A stretch of DNA of 64,000 nucleotides from positions 806,001-870,000 of the forward strand of contig NZ_JAZHSD010000001.1 in NCBI RefSeq assembly GCF_036924745.1, read 5' to 3'. The stretch comes from Bradyrhizobium sp. AZCC 1693 (lineage in GTDB: Bacteria; Pseudomonadota; Alphaproteobacteria; Rhizobiales; Xanthobacteraceae). Every line of letters begins with the position of its first letter. Position 1 is the first letter of the stretch. Under the pieces are notes generated by a model. The model did no database searches. It was not told the DNA's origin and saw only the letters and a program-made list of their open reading frames with translations. Below, piece by piece: positions 33,195-42,688 of the stretch. The translations under genes were made by a program, and so were the position numbers.

Positions 33195-34607
33195 ATGAAA
33201 ATGAGAAAATACCTGCTGGCCACCGCTCTCGTTGGCCTGGGATCAGCCCCGACGATCGCCGCAGACCTCGCCGCCCGGCCTTACACCAAAGCTCCAGCAC
33301 TCACCGCCGTCTACGACTGGACCGGCTTCTACATCGGCGTCAACGCAGGCGTCGGCCTCGGCCGCGATCGTGTTGTGCACGACATGGGCGGCGAAGGATT
33401 TCCCTACTCGTTCTACACGTCGCCGCAGGGGGGATTCGGAGGCGGCCAGATCGGCTACAATTGGCAGACGGGTTCGATGCTCGGCCCGATCGTGTTCGGT
33501 GTCGAGGCAGATATCCAGGGTGCCGGCCTGCGCGATGACCGCACCAATTTTTCCGATCTCGGCATTACGACAGCCTATGGTCAGAAACTCGACTGGTTCG
33601 GGACTGCTCGCGGGCGCATCGGCATCGCCAATGGTCCGGTGCTGAGTTATGTGACCGCCGGCTATGCGTTCGGAAACGTCAAGACCAACGCGACCCAGAC
33701 TATAGCCGGCGTGACTACAACTTTTGCTACTGACCGCACGCAGGGCGGGTGGGTCGTCGGCAGCGGCGTCGAAGCGGCGCTGGGCGGCAACTGGACCGGA
33801 AAGATCGAGTATCTCTACCTCAATCTCGGCAACAATACCGACGTTTCCACTCTCAACGTTCCGACCCCAATCAACACCGAAATTCGCGAAAACATCTTCC
33901 GGGTCGGTTTGAACTATCGGATCGGTGGCAAGCCTTACGCGCCGGTCGCTGCCGCCAATTGGGGTGGTTTCTATCTCGGCGGCAATTTCGGTTCCGGCAC
34001 CGGTCGCGATCGCAGCTCATTGAATATCCCGGCGGCGCCGATCTTTGAGACATTCAACCTCGCGCCTGACGGTATCAATGGTGGCGTCCAGGCGGGCTAC
34101 AACTGGCAGGCAGCCAATTGGGTGTTCGGTGTGGAGGCCGATATTCAGGGCAGCACCCAGAAAGACAACAAGACATGCGTGATCTTCTGTACCCCCGGGA
34201 TTCAGGCCGCTTATGACGCCACTTTGCCGTGGTTCGGCACGGTTCGTGGACGGCTCGGTTATTCGGTTGGGTCGACCCTGTTCTATGCGACCGGCGGTCT
34301 TGCTTACGGCAGCATCAAGACGAAGATCAACACGACCTCCTTTGTCGGCCCGGTCACGCAATCCTTCTCGCACACCAATACCGGTTGGACCGCGGGTGCG
34401 GGCATCGAAACGCCCTTTACCCTATTGGGCCTGTTGGGGCCGAACTGGACCGTCAAGACGGAATATCTCTACGTCGATCTCGGCTCGACTTCGGATTCCT
34501 TCGTCTTCGGCGCTGATCCGGCGACGGCGAACCGTTCCGTCACCGAACACGTCTTCCGCACCGGCATAAACTATCACTTCAATTCGCCGGTTGTTGCGAA
34601 GTACTGA
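33195..34607 (+). CDS. Tandem double Omp25/31-type beta-barrel protein (3)
   Basis: A 470-residue outer-membrane protein twice the usual size. The signal peptide is MKMRKYLLATALVGLGSAPT, then the usual ADLAARPYTKAP. Barrel 1 spans about residues 38-250 and ends FRVGLNYRIGGKPYAP. Without any new signal, barrel 2 starts at WGGFYLGGNFGSGTGRDR and repeats the same landmarks (GYNWQAANWVFGVEADIQGS against GYNWQTG...VFGVEADIQGA), ending VAKY. The two halves align along their length, so this is an in-frame fusion or internal duplication. ATG 33195 (or 33201) is used. A terminator follows. The assembly may be two barrels in series or one larger barrel. Confidence 0.9.
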   Translation: MKMRKYLLATALVGLGSAPTIAADLAARPYTKAPALTAVYDWTGFYIGVNAGVGLGRDRVVHDMGGEGFPYSFYTSPQGGFGGGQIGYNWQTGSMLGPIVFGVEADIQGAGLRDDRTNFSDLGITTAYGQKLDWFGTARGRIGIANGPVLSYVTAGYAFGNVKTNATQTIAGVTTTFATDRTQGGWVVGSGVEAALGGNWTGKIEYLYLNLGNNTDVSTLNVPTPINTEIRENIFRVGLNYRIGGKPYAPVAAANWGGFYLGGNFGSGTGRDRSSLNIPAAPIFETFNLAPDGINGGVQAGYNWQAANWVFGVEADIQGSTQKDNKTCVIFCTPGIQAAYDATLPWFGTVRGRLGYSVGSTLFYATGGLAYGSIKTKINTTSFVGPVTQSFSHTNTGWTAGAGIETPFTLLGLLGPNWTVKTEYLYVDLGSTSDSFVFGADPATANRSVTEHVFRTGINYHFNSPVVAKY

Positions 34608-34630
34608 GCGCTGTTTGAGAGGCGCGAATG

Positions 34631-34662
34631 AAAAACCCCGGGGCCGAGCCCCGGGGTTTTTT
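34631..34662 (+). terminator. Rho-independent terminator after OMP 3
   Basis: AAAAACCCCGGGGC, loop CGA, GCCCCGGGGTTTTTT. Symmetric, so it can serve the convergent MAPEG gene too. Confidence 0.92.
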
Positions 34663-34692
34663 GCGTTGGCTTTCGAAGTCCGGAAGGACGCC

Positions 34693-35091
34693 TCACACCA
34701 CCTGGAAGATCGCCAGCGCCAGCACGACTTGCGCCAGGAAGCCGACGGTGAAGGCGAGCGTGCGGAATACCGGCAGGCCCAGCGTGTAGACGATCAGATG
34801 CGCGACGCGGGCCCAGAAATATACGGCGCAGGCATAGACGGTCCATTTGGTGGAATAGTCGAGGTCGTTGAGGATCAAGACGAGCGGCGCGAAGATGATC
34901 AAATTCTCGACCGCATTGTCATGCGCGAACATCAGCCGCGTCGCCCATTCGGCTTGCGGCTTGTCGTTGCGCGAGGGGTTGGCCATGCCACCGGAGAGGC
35001 CGCGCACCTGATAGCGATTGATCATGTAGGGAATCCACAACAGCCCGGTCAAAATCACGGTCAGCGTCAGCCAGAACAATTCACGCGTCAT
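34693..35091 (-). CDS. MAPEG-family membrane protein
   Basis: A 132-residue protein with four membrane helices of the MAPEG family (membrane-associated proteins in eicosanoid and glutathione metabolism). Visible motifs are MFAHDNAVENLIIFAPLVLI, with the conserved HxNxxEN-like element, and YFWARVAHLIVYTLGLPVFR. The start is ATG 35091, which follows GGGGGAACC; a longer reading lacks a ribosome-binding site. Bacterial members show weak glutathione-transferase activity. It sits 3' to phaC in the same direction, 81 bp away, but no functional link is clear. Confidence 0.88.
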   Translation of the reverse strand: MTRELFWLTLTVILTGLLWIPYMINRYQVRGLSGGMANPSRNDKPQAEWATRLMFAHDNAVENLIIFAPLVLILNDLDYSTKWTVYACAVYFWARVAHLIVYTLGLPVFRTLAFTVGFLAQVVLALAIFQVV

Positions 35092-35172
35092 TGGTTCCCC
35101 CGCAACTGATTTCAAGTCCCGGCCAAGTCCCGGCGCAGGACGGCTGATTATAGCGAACCGTGCCCGCCCGCG

Positions 35173-36978
35173 CTATGCGCGGACCTTGACGTAGCTGCCG
35201 GGTGCGTCCTCGATCGGCGGCATCTCCTCGGAGCCGACGGCGCGCGCAGGCACCTGCTCGGCGTCCAGGCTCTCCAGCCATTGCTGCCAGTCGGGCCACC
35301 ACGAACCCTTGTGTTCGGTCGCGTTCTTCATCCAGTCGGCGAGCGTGACGTCCTTGATGTTGTCGTTGGTCCAGTACTGGTACTTGCCGCCGGCCGGCGG
35401 GTTGACCACGCCGGCGATGTGGCCGGAGCCGGACAGCACATACTTCACCGGGCCGCCGAAGAACTGCGAGCCGTAGAGCACTGAATCCGCCGGCGCGATG
35501 TGATCCTCTTTGGTCGCCAGATTGTAGACCGGCACCTTGACCTTCGACAGGTCGAGCAGCGTGTTGTCGAGCACCATGCTGCCGGAGGAGAGCCGGTTCT
35601 CCAGATAGCAGTTGCGCAAGTAATAGGAATGGTTGGCGGCCGGCATCCGCGTGGCGTCGGAATTCCAGTGCAGCAGGTCGAACGAGGAGGGCGGCTGTCC
35701 CTTCAGGTAGTTGCTGACGACATACGACCAGATCAGATCATTGGAGCGCAGCATGTTGAAGGCCATCGCCATCTTGCTGCCTTCGAGAATGCCTCTTTCT
35801 TCCATCTCGCGTTCCAGCGTCGAGATCTGGTCTTCGTCGACGAACACGAGCAAATCGCCGGCATGGGTGAAATCGACCTGCGCCGCAAAGAACGTCGCCG
35901 ACGTTACGCGCTGGCGCCGCTTTTCGGCGAGCCAGGCCAGCGTCGAGGCGAGCAGGGTGCCGCCAACGCAGTAGCCGGCGGTATGGACCTTCATCTCGCC
36001 CGTCACCTTTTCGATGACGTCCATCGCGGTCAGCGGGCCTTGCTTCATGTAGTCGTCGAAGGTCTTCCTGCCGAGTTCCTTGTCCGGATTGACCCAGGAG
36101 ATCACGAACACCGTGATGCCCTGATCGACGCACCATTTGATGTAGGATTTTTCCGGTTTGAGATCGAGGATGTAGAACTTGTTGATCCAGGGCGGCACGA
36201 TCAGGAGCGGCGTGCGCAGCACCGTCTCCGTGGTCGGCGTGTACTGGATCAGCTGCATCAGCTCGTTCTGGAAGATCACCTTGCCGGGCGTCGTCGCCAT
36301 GTTGACGCCGACGACGAGGTTGGACGGGTCGGACTGGCGGATGCGCAGCGTGCCGCGGCCGGCCTCGATATCCTCGGCCAGCATCTTCATGCCGCGCACG
36401 AGGTTGTCGCCGTTCGAGGCCAGCGTCTCGCGAAGCACTTCGGGATTGGTGAAAACGAAATTCGACGGCGCGATCGCGTTGGTGATCTGCTGGACGTAGA
36501 ACTCGGCCTTCTTGCGCGTGTGCGGATCGATGCCTTCGGCGTTCTTCACCAGTTCTTGCGCCCATTGCGCGGTGAGCAGATAGAGCTGCAGCACGAAATC
36601 GAAGAACTGGTTCGATTTCCACTCCGGATCCTTGAAACGCTTGTCGCGCGGCGACGGCTCGATCGCAGGCTTGGCCGCTTCGCCGGCCATTCGGCGCGCG
36701 GCCTGGCCCCAGAGATCGAGATAGGCCTTGCCCATCCTGGTCTGCAGGTCTTCGGCGCGTTGCGTGTCCGTCAGCCAGTATTCCGCCACCTTGGTGAAGG
36801 TCTTGATGACCTCACCGATTTCGCTGGGCGGCTTGTCCTTCGGTTCCCCGTCCTCGCGCGGCTTAAGATAGGCCGCGAGCGCCTGGCCGCTGGTCTCCAT
36901 CGCCTTGGCGATGTTCATGGCGAAGGCTTCGGCGTTGAAGGTCTTCGGAGCCTGGGTTTCGGTGTTGACGTCACTCAT
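35173..36978 (-). CDS. phaC: Class I poly(3-hydroxyalkanoate) synthase
   Basis: PhaC polymerises 3-hydroxyacyl-CoA into storage polyester granules in the cytoplasm. The 601-residue length matches class I. The lipase-like box is GYCVGGTL with catalytic Cys337, followed by the Asp region [12 protein letters not shown] and the His in [13 protein letters not shown]. Other class I marks are [16 protein letters not shown] and [12 protein letters not shown] 36978. No phaA, phaB or phasin gene is adjacent; in Bradyrhizobium they are typically elsewhere. The upstream 296-bp region should hold its promoter. Confidence 0.96.
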   Translation of the reverse strand: MSDVNTETQAPKTFNAEAFAMNIAKAMETSGQALAAYLKPREDGEPKDKPPSEIGEVIKTFTKVAEYWLTDTQRAEDLQTRMGKAYLDLWGQAARRMAGEAAKPAIEPSPRDKRFKDPEWKSNQFFDFVLQLYLLTAQWAQELVKNAEGIDPHTRKKAEFYVQQITNAIAPSNFVFTNPEVLRETLASNGDNLVRGMKMLAEDIEAGRGTLRIRQSDPSNLVVGVNMATTPGKVIFQNELMQLIQYTPTTETVLRTPLLIVPPWINKFYILDLKPEKSYIKWCVDQGITVFVISWVNPDKELGRKTFDDYMKQGPLTAMDVIEKVTGEMKVHTAGYCVGGTLLASTLAWLAEKRRQRVTSATFFAAQVDFTHAGDLLVFVDEDQISTLEREMEERGILEGSKMAMAFNMLRSNDLIWSYVVSNYLKGQPPSSFDLLHWNSDATRMPAANHSYYLRNCYLENRLSSGSMVLDNTLLDLSKVKVPVYNLATKEDHIAPADSVLYGSQFFGGPVKYVLSGSGHIAGVVNPPAGGKYQYWTNDNIKDVTLADWMKNATEHKGSWWPDWQQWLESLDAEQVPARAVGSEEMPPIEDAPGSYVKVRA

Positions 36979-37274
36979 AGCAAGGACACTATAGCTTCAT
37001 TTCGCATTCGTCACCGCGCTGATTGACGGCAAGAGGGTTGGGGTTAACCCTGCTGCACTGCGATAAAGTTTGCGTGTTCAGACCCATTGCACACATTGCA
37101 GCCGCACCGATCACATTTGCTCTTTGGGCTTTAATCGTTTCGGGCGACAATGGTTTGAACGGTTCTAGCGAAATCAACGCCGCGGGACGGGTTGGCGTTG
37201 CAAAGCTCATACCACCGCATAAATGCGATCGTGTTGCGCGCGCGGTGTTCAGGTAGTTGGGGATTTCCGGACGG
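36979..37274. other. Divergent intergenic region, phaC / lipoprotein gene
   Basis: About 296 bp. Several TGC/GCA-rich short motifs (GTTAACCCTGCTGCACTGCG, TTGCACACATTGCAG) lie near 37055-37106. Sites of this type are bound by PhaR-like regulators in other alphaproteobacteria, but the match is loose and I do not assign it. No gene is evident. Confidence 0.3.
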
Positions 37275-37568
37275 ATGCCGGTCAATCGGACGATAAGGCT
37301 GTGGTCGATTGCCGCGCTGGTCGCGTCGGCATTCGCGCTCGGCGGCTGCTCGACGCAGATCGCGGATATGCCGGGCCTTGGCGTGCCGGCTGACGCACCC
37401 GAGCGTCCGAAGGAAGCCGGTGGATATCTACCGGTTCATGACCTGCCGCCGGACCGCAACGAGGAGGCGATCAAGCCGGCCGAACTGGCTAAAATGCAGT
37501 CAGAATTGACGGCCGCCCGGGACCGCCAGGCGACGGCCTCCACCCCGGCAAAGCCGGCCAAGAAGTGA
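37275..37568 (+). CDS. Small predicted lipoprotein
   Basis: A 97-residue protein with an n-region, hydrophobic helix and lipobox FALGGC-S, so Cys is lipidated after signal cleavage. The mature part is short, polar and Pro/Glu/Lys-rich (VHDLPPDRNEEAIKPAELAK), consistent with an outer-membrane-attached disordered lipoprotein. I take ATG 37275, although a TTG at 37257 is in frame. No family with known function recognised. It is transcribed away from phaC. Confidence 0.75.
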   Translation: MPVNRTIRLWSIAALVASAFALGGCSTQIADMPGLGVPADAPERPKEAGGYLPVHDLPPDRNEEAIKPAELAKMQSELTAARDRQATASTPAKPAKK

Positions 37569-37860
37569 GAAGGCCGCTGTCCTGACGCGCTGTCCTGGCG
37601 CGAACCGGCCGTGGCCGGACCGGGTCCGGAGCGGGGTTGAAAGCGGCATTGAAAGCGGCATAAAAACTGGCGCTGCCGGGCTCCCGTGGTAAAAAGAACC
37701 CAATTCAACCGCATTGCGGGTCCAGAGCTCATAGGATCTCGCGCCTGAATTCGCTCTAAATCATTGATTGAGCGCGACTTCTGACCGAAACCCGGTTCCG
37801 GTTTCGATAGCCGCGAAGGTTCCCCGATTCTGTCCCCTCGGTTGTCGGAGCAAGGGTCCC
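37569..37860. other. Region upstream of the aminotransferase-hom unit
   Basis: This 292-bp region shows a tandem GAAAGCGGCAT repeat (about 37639 and 37651) and a perfect 7-bp hairpin CGAAACC (37786-37792) / GGTTTCG (37800-37806) 54 bp before the aminotransferase ATG. The hairpin may be a leader element. I looked for a SAM or lysine riboswitch and saw none. Confidence 0.4.
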
Positions 37861-39081
37861 ATGGAAGATTTTTATCGCATCCGCCGTCTACCGCCTTACG
37901 TGTTCGAGAAGGTCAACCAGGCCAAGGCGGCTGCGCGGAACGCCGGGGCCGACATCATCGACATGGGCATGGGCAATCCGGACCTGCCGACACCGCCCCA
38001 TGTGCTGGAGAAGCTGAAGGAGACGCTCGGCAAGCCGCGTACCGATCGTTACTCGGCCTCACGCGGCATCAACGGCCTGCGCAAGGCGCAAGCCGCCTAT
38101 TACGGGCGGCGGTTCGGCGTAAAGCTCAATCCCGACACGCAGATCGTAGCTACCCTCGGCTCGAAGGAGGGTTTTGCCAATGTGGCGCAGGCGATCACCG
38201 CGCCCGGCGACGTCGTGCTGTGCCCGAATCCGAGCTATCCGATTCATGCCTTCGGCTTCCTGATGGCGGGCGGCGTGATCCGCTCGGTGCCGTCGGAGCC
38301 GACGCCGCAGTTTTTCGAGGCGGTGGAACGCGCGATCATCCATTCGATCCCGAAGCCGATCGCGCTGATCGTCTGCTATCCCTCCAATCCGACCGCCTAT
38401 GTCGCCGAGCTCGATTTCTACCGCGATCTGGTGGCGTTCGCGAAGAAGCACGAGATCTTCATCCTGTCGGATCTGGCCTACGCCGAAGTCTATTTCGACG
38501 ACAACAATCCGCCGCCCTCGGTGCTGCAGGTTCCCGGCGCGATCGACGTCACCGTCGAGTTCACCTCGATGTCGAAGACGTTCTCGATGGCGGGCTGGCG
38601 CATGGGTTTTGCCGTCGGCAATGAGCGGATCATCGCGGCGCTAGCGCGGGTGAAATCCTACCTCGACTACGGCGCGTTCACGCCGATTCAGGTGGCGGCC
38701 ACCGCCGCGCTGAACGGGCCGGACGATTGCATCAAGGAAATGCGCGACACCTACCGCAAGCGCCGCGATGCGCTGGTCGAATCGTTTGGCCGGGCCGGCT
38801 GGGAGATTCCGCCGCCGCAGGCCTCGATGTTCGCCTGGGCGCCGCTGCCCAAGACCTTCGAGGGCGTCGGCAGCATGCAGTTCGCGACCCTGATGGTGGA
38901 GAAGTCGGGCGTGGTGGTTTCGCCCGGCGTCGCCTTCGGCGAGCATGGCGAGGGCTATGTCCGCATCGCCATGGTGGAAAACGAGCAACGTATCCGCCAG
39001 GCCGCCCGCGGGGTGCGCCGCTTCCTTGAAAGCGGCATTGAAACGTTGCACAACGTGGTTCCTCTCGCCAACCGGCGCTAA
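37861..39081 (+). CDS. Class I/II aminotransferase (AlaC / LL-DAP-aminotransferase-like)
   Basis: A 406-residue PLP enzyme of fold type I. MEDFYRIRRLPPYVFEKVNQ is typical of the AlaC/YfbQ and LL-diaminopimelate aminotransferase-like group. DMGMGNPDLPTP, CYPSNPTAYV and the PLP lysine in SMSKTFSMAGWRMGF are visible. The enzyme probably makes alanine or another amino acid from its keto acid. ATG 37861 follows GGAGCAAGGG. It is 27 bp upstream of hom, so it is likely cotranscribed; such pairs are common in alphaproteobacteria. Annotations often call this LL-DAP aminotransferase, but specificity cannot be judged from sequence. Confidence 0.88.
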   Translation: MEDFYRIRRLPPYVFEKVNQAKAAARNAGADIIDMGMGNPDLPTPPHVLEKLKETLGKPRTDRYSASRGINGLRKAQAAYYGRRFGVKLNPDTQIVATLGSKEGFANVAQAITAPGDVVLCPNPSYPIHAFGFLMAGGVIRSVPSEPTPQFFEAVERAIIHSIPKPIALIVCYPSNPTAYVAELDFYRDLVAFAKKHEIFILSDLAYAEVYFDDNNPPPSVLQVPGAIDVTVEFTSMSKTFSMAGWRMGFAVGNERIIAALARVKSYLDYGAFTPIQVAATAALNGPDDCIKEMRDTYRKRRDALVESFGRAGWEIPPPQASMFAWAPLPKTFEGVGSMQFATLMVEKSGVVVSPGVAFGEHGEGYVRIAMVENEQRIRQAARGVRRFLESGIETLHNVVPLANRR

Positions 39082-39108
39082 TTCCTTTTACTGCAGGTTA
39101 TCTGATTC

Positions 39109-40428
39109 ATGGTCGCACCCCTGAGAGTGGGTATCGCGGGGCTCGGCACTGTTGGCGCCGAAGTCGTCCGCGTTATCGAAGAGCAGTCGCGGACGCTGTC
39201 CGAGCGCAGCGGGCGCGGCGTGCGCGTCGTTGCCGTCACCGCGCGCTCGAAGGCCAAAAAGCGCTCGCTCGACCTGCGCGGTGTCGACTGGGCCAAAAGC
39301 CCGCTGGCGCTGGCCAATGACCCCAACGTCGATTGCTTCGTCGAACTGATGGGCGGCTCCGGCGAGCCGGCGCTGTCGGCGATCGAGGCGGCGCTGAAGG
39401 CCGGCAAGTCGGTGGTGACCGCCAACAAGGCGCTGATTGCCAAGCACGGAATTCGGCTGGCGAAGGCCGCCGAGAAGAATGGCGGCGCGCTGAACTTTGA
39501 GGCGGCGGTCGGGGCGGCCATTCCCGTCATCAAGACCCTTCGCGAGGGGCTTTGCGGCACCGGCGTCAACCGCGTCTACGGCATCCTCAACGGCACCTGC
39601 AATTACATCCTGACCCGGATGGAGCAGGAGGGCCTATCGTTTGCCGAATGCCTGAAGGATGCGCAGCGGCTCGGCTATGCCGAAGCCAACCCGTCCTTCG
39701 ACGTCGACGGCCATGACACCGCGCAGAAGCTTGCGATCCTGGCGAGCCTCGCCTTCGGCACCAAGGTGGCGCAGAGCGCGGTCTATGTCGAAGGCATCTC
39801 CTCGATCGCGCCGGAAGATCTGCGCGCGGCGGAAGAGCTGGGTTATCGAGTCAAGCTGCTTGGCGTGGCGGTGCGGACTGCCAAGGGCATCGAGCAGCGC
39901 GTGCATCCGACCATGGTGCCGAAATCGTCCTCGATCGCGCAGGTGATGGGCGTCACTAACGCCGTCACCATCGACGGCGAAGGCATTCCCCCGATCACGC
40001 TGGTGGGACCCGGCGCCGGCGGGGCTGCGACGGCGTCCGCCGTCGTGGCGGATATCGCCGACGTCGCGCGCGGCATTCGCGCCAAACCGTTCGGACGTCC
40101 CGTGGATCGGTTGCGCGACACCACCAAGGCGCCGATGGAGCGCCATGAGGGCGGCTACTACATCCGCCTGATGGCGCGCGACCTTGCCGGCACCGCTGCC
40201 ACCATCGCAACGCGTCTTGCCGAACAGAAGATTTCGCTGGAATCGATCGTGCAGCGCCATCCGGAGGGCGTCGACCTGAATGGTGCCGCGAAAAAAGCGT
40301 CGCCGGTCCCGGTCATCCTGATTACCTACGCAACATCAGAGGATGCGGTGTATCGTGCGCTAGAGGCGGTACAGCGCGACAAGGTGATCAGCGGCCGGCC
40401 GCAGGTGATACGGATCGAGAAAAACTAG
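39109..40428 (+). CDS. hom: Homoserine dehydrogenase
   Basis: Reduces aspartate semialdehyde to homoserine on the way to threonine and methionine. The 439-residue protein has an N-terminal Rossmann motif GIAGLGTVGAEVVRVI, the catalytic-domain blocks TANKALIAKHG, GILNGTCNYILTRM and AEANPSFDVDGHDTAQKLAI, and a C-terminal ACT domain (about residues 350-430) for feedback by threonine. It lies downstream of an aminotransferase and upstream of glpX. Start ATG 39109. Complete and standard length. Confidence 0.96.
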   Translation: MVAPLRVGIAGLGTVGAEVVRVIEEQSRTLSERSGRGVRVVAVTARSKAKKRSLDLRGVDWAKSPLALANDPNVDCFVELMGGSGEPALSAIEAALKAGKSVVTANKALIAKHGIRLAKAAEKNGGALNFEAAVGAAIPVIKTLREGLCGTGVNRVYGILNGTCNYILTRMEQEGLSFAECLKDAQRLGYAEANPSFDVDGHDTAQKLAILASLAFGTKVAQSAVYVEGISSIAPEDLRAAEELGYRVKLLGVAVRTAKGIEQRVHPTMVPKSSSIAQVMGVTNAVTIDGEGIPPITLVGPGAGGAATASAVVADIADVARGIRAKPFGRPVDRLRDTTKAPMERHEGGYYIRLMARDLAGTAATIATRLAEQKISLESIVQRHPEGVDLNGAAKKASPVPVILITYATSEDAVYRALEAVQRDKVISGRPQVIRIEKN

Positions 40429-40504
40429 CGTGCGATTTGCATGAGCTGCGCGTTTGAACGATTGATCGGGCCGGGGGCCCGTGCAGGTTTAAAGGAGTAA
40501 GCCG

Positions 40505-41506
40505 ATGTCGACCCATATTTCCGTTCCGCCGCAACTGCTGCTGGAGCGTATCCTGACGCTCGAGATCGTGCGCGTGACGGAACGTGCCGCGGTTTCGGCC
40601 GCGCGGCTGCGCGGCCACGGCCAGGAGAAGCCAGCCGACCAAGCCGCGGTGGACGCGATGCGCCGCGAACTCAACAAGCTGCCGATCGAAGGCACCATTG
40701 TGATCGGCGAGGGCGAGCGCGACGAGGCGCCGATGCTGTTCATCGGCGAGAAGGTCGGGCTGAACGCCGGTCCGCAGGTCGATATCGCCGTCGACCCCCT
40801 CGAAGGCACCACACTCTGCGCCAAGAACATGCCGGGCGCGATCGCGACCATGGCGATGGCCGATGGCGGCACGCTGTTGCATGCGCCCGACGTCTACATG
40901 GAGAAGCTCGCGGTCGGCCCGGGCTACGACAAGGGTGTCGTCGCACTCGACGCGTCGCCGGCTGACAACGTCCGCCGCCTTGCCAAGGCCAAGGGCGTTG
41001 AGCCTGGCGCGATCACGGTGCTGGTGCTCGATCGCCCGCGCCACGCCGAGATCATCGCCGGCGTCCGCTCGACCGGCGCTGCGGTGCGCCTGATCACCGA
41101 CGGCGACGTGGCGGGCGTGATCCATTGCGCCGATCCTGACAATACCGGCGTCGACATGTATATCGGCACCGGCGGCGCGCCCGAGGGCGTGCTGGCCGCG
41201 GCGGCGCTGCGCTGCATCGGCGGCCAGATGCAGTGCCGGCTGATCCTCGACAGCGACGAGAAGCGGGAGCGCGCGCACAAGATGGGCGTGACCGATCCGA
41301 AGATGATCTACGGCATCGAGGACATGGTGCGGGGCGACTGCCTGTTCGCGGCAACAGGCGTCACCACGGGCTCGCTGCTCACGGGCGTCAAGTTCCGCAA
41401 GGATGGCGTGATCGAGACCGAAACGGTGGTGATGCGCTCGGTCACCGGCACGGTGCGCTACATCAAGGCCGAGCACCGGCAGTTGGACAAGTTCCATTTG
41501 GATTGA
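40505..41506 (+). CDS. glpX: Class II fructose-1,6-bisphosphatase
   Basis: GlpX dephosphorylates fructose 1,6-bisphosphate in gluconeogenesis. The 333-residue protein shows the lithium-sensitive phosphatase motifs GEGERDEAPM and VDPLEGTTLCAKN, IGTGGAPEGVLAAAAL and the late GVTTGSLLTGVKF. ATG 40505 is preceded by AAAGGAG. It is 76 bp after hom and may share its transcript. The gene order hom-glpX-(HAD)-recJ matches Bradyrhizobium and Rhodopseudomonas. Confidence 0.95.
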   Translation: MSTHISVPPQLLLERILTLEIVRVTERAAVSAARLRGHGQEKPADQAAVDAMRRELNKLPIEGTIVIGEGERDEAPMLFIGEKVGLNAGPQVDIAVDPLEGTTLCAKNMPGAIATMAMADGGTLLHAPDVYMEKLAVGPGYDKGVVALDASPADNVRRLAKAKGVEPGAITVLVLDRPRHAEIIAGVRSTGAAVRLITDGDVAGVIHCADPDNTGVDMYIGTGGAPEGVLAAAALRCIGGQMQCRLILDSDEKRERAHKMGVTDPKMIYGIEDMVRGDCLFAATGVTTGSLLTGVKFRKDGVIETETVVMRSVTGTVRYIKAEHRQLDKFHLD

Positions 41507-41518
41507 GTGCTCTCCCTC

Positions 41519-41617
41519 GTCGTTCCGGGGCGATGCGAAGCATCGAACTATGATGCGCAATTGCGCATCTGAGAACCTCGAGATTCCGGGTTCGCGCTGC
41601 GCGCGCCCCGGAATGAC
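41519..41617. repeat. RPE-type palindromic repeat, family 2 copy 2
   Basis: Shares the end CCCCGGAATGAC, the palindrome TGCGCAATTGCGCA and the CTCGAGATTCCGGGTTCG core with 29271-29373. It lies between glpX and the HAD gene. Confidence 0.8.
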
Positions 41618-41641
41618 GGAAAGAAAAAAGGAGAGGCTCGC

Positions 41642-42361
41642 ATGTCCGACGTATCCGCGGTGAAGGCGCTGGTGTTTGACGTGTTCGGCACCGTCGTCGA
41701 CTGGCGCACCAGCCTCATCAACGATTTCACCAAATGGTCTGACACCTCGGGCATCAAGGCCGACTGGACCGCTTTGGTCGACGGCTGGCGCGGCGTCTAC
41801 ATGGCCTCGATGGATGAGGTGCGCAAGCATCCCGAACGTGGCTATCAGATACTGGACACGCTGCATCGGCGGTCGCTGGAAAAACTGGTCGCCGAGTTCT
41901 CGATCAAGGAACTGAGCGACGCCGATTTGCATTATCTGACGATGGGCTGGCACCGCCTGCATCCGTGGCCCGACAGTGTGCCCGGGCTGGCGCGGCTCAA
42001 GAAAAAATACATCATCTCGCCGCTCTCCAACGGCAACGTCGCGCTGCTGACCAACATGGCAAAATTCGCCGGCCTTCCGTGGGACCTCGTGATGTCGGCG
42101 GAACTGTTCGAACACTACAAGCCCGATCCCGAAACCTATCTCGGCGCCGCAAAACTGCTCTGCCTGCCGCCGGAGCAGGTGATGATGGTCGCCGCCCATA
42201 ACAACGATCTGAAGGCCGCGCAAAAGCTCGGTCTGAAAACCGCCTTCGTGGCGCGTCCCACCGAATACGGCCCGCACCAGAAATATGATTTCGAGGCCAA
42301 AGGCGACTGGGACATCGTCGCCAAGGATTTCGGCGGCATCGCCGACCGGCTGGGGTGCTGA
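41642..42361 (+). CDS. HAD-superfamily haloacid dehalogenase (type II)
   Basis: A 239-residue HAD hydrolase of the L-2-haloacid-dehalogenase type. The nucleophile is Asp13 in LVFDVFGTVVDWR; the second motif is SPLSNGN, the lysine is in ELFEHYKPDPETYLG, and the acidic motif is VAAHNNDLKAA. In known enzymes the aspartate attacks the halogen-bearing carbon; many members act on phosphates or other small substrates, so the activity is inferred. ATG 41642 follows AAAGGAGAG. Confidence 0.87.
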   Translation: MSDVSAVKALVFDVFGTVVDWRTSLINDFTKWSDTSGIKADWTALVDGWRGVYMASMDEVRKHPERGYQILDTLHRRSLEKLVAEFSIKELSDADLHYLTMGWHRLHPWPDSVPGLARLKKKYIISPLSNGNVALLTNMAKFAGLPWDLVMSAELFEHYKPDPETYLGAAKLLCLPPEQVMMVAAHNNDLKAAQKLGLKTAFVARPTEYGPHQKYDFEAKGDWDIVAKDFGGIADRLGC

Positions 42362-42395
42362 GCTGGTTCGTGTCCCGGGCGCGGCGCATTGTTTT

Positions 42396-42688
42396 TTATG
42401 GCGTACCTGACGCGGAGCGCGACCGGCGCGATGTGTGGCGCATACGCTGAACGATAACCTCGCTATCGGTGACGCGGTAAAAAATCAGATAGGGATAAGG
42501 GGTGAGAGTGAGGCGCCGCACGCCTGGAAGGTCGGTCGCTTGCCCTGCGTATGGGTGCTGCGCCAGCAAACGGAAAAGAGTTTGGATCCGCTCGCGAACA
42601 TGATTTGCCCTTGGGGCGAATCCGACTCGATATAGTCAAACGCCTTCTCGATCTGTGTCGCCGCGCGCTTTGTGACGCGCAACCTCAC
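42396..42688 (-). pseudogene. ParE/RelE-type toxin, frameshifted
   Basis: From a GTG at 42688 (overlapping the antitoxin stop as GTGA) the reverse strand reads MRLRVTKRAATQIEKAFDYI, a ParE-toxin N-terminus. It leaves frame at 42607-42610. One frame over it continues RERIQTLFRLLAQHPYAG and then LTLTPYPYLIFYRV to HTSRRSR and a stop at 42396. One missing C in TTGCCC on the plus strand (G on the gene strand) accounts for this. Key residues of the fold are intact on both sides. The antitoxin remains intact. A real single-base loss or a sequencing error are both possible. Confidence 0.8.

Noticed and set aside
36979..37274. PhaR binding sites before phaC
   Set aside because: TGC/GCA motifs are present but do not match a strict CTGC-N-GCAG pattern, so no site was assigned.
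37569..37860. SAM or lysine riboswitch before the aminotransferase-hom unit
   Set aside because: No multi-helix aptamer pattern found; only a small hairpin and a short tandem repeat.
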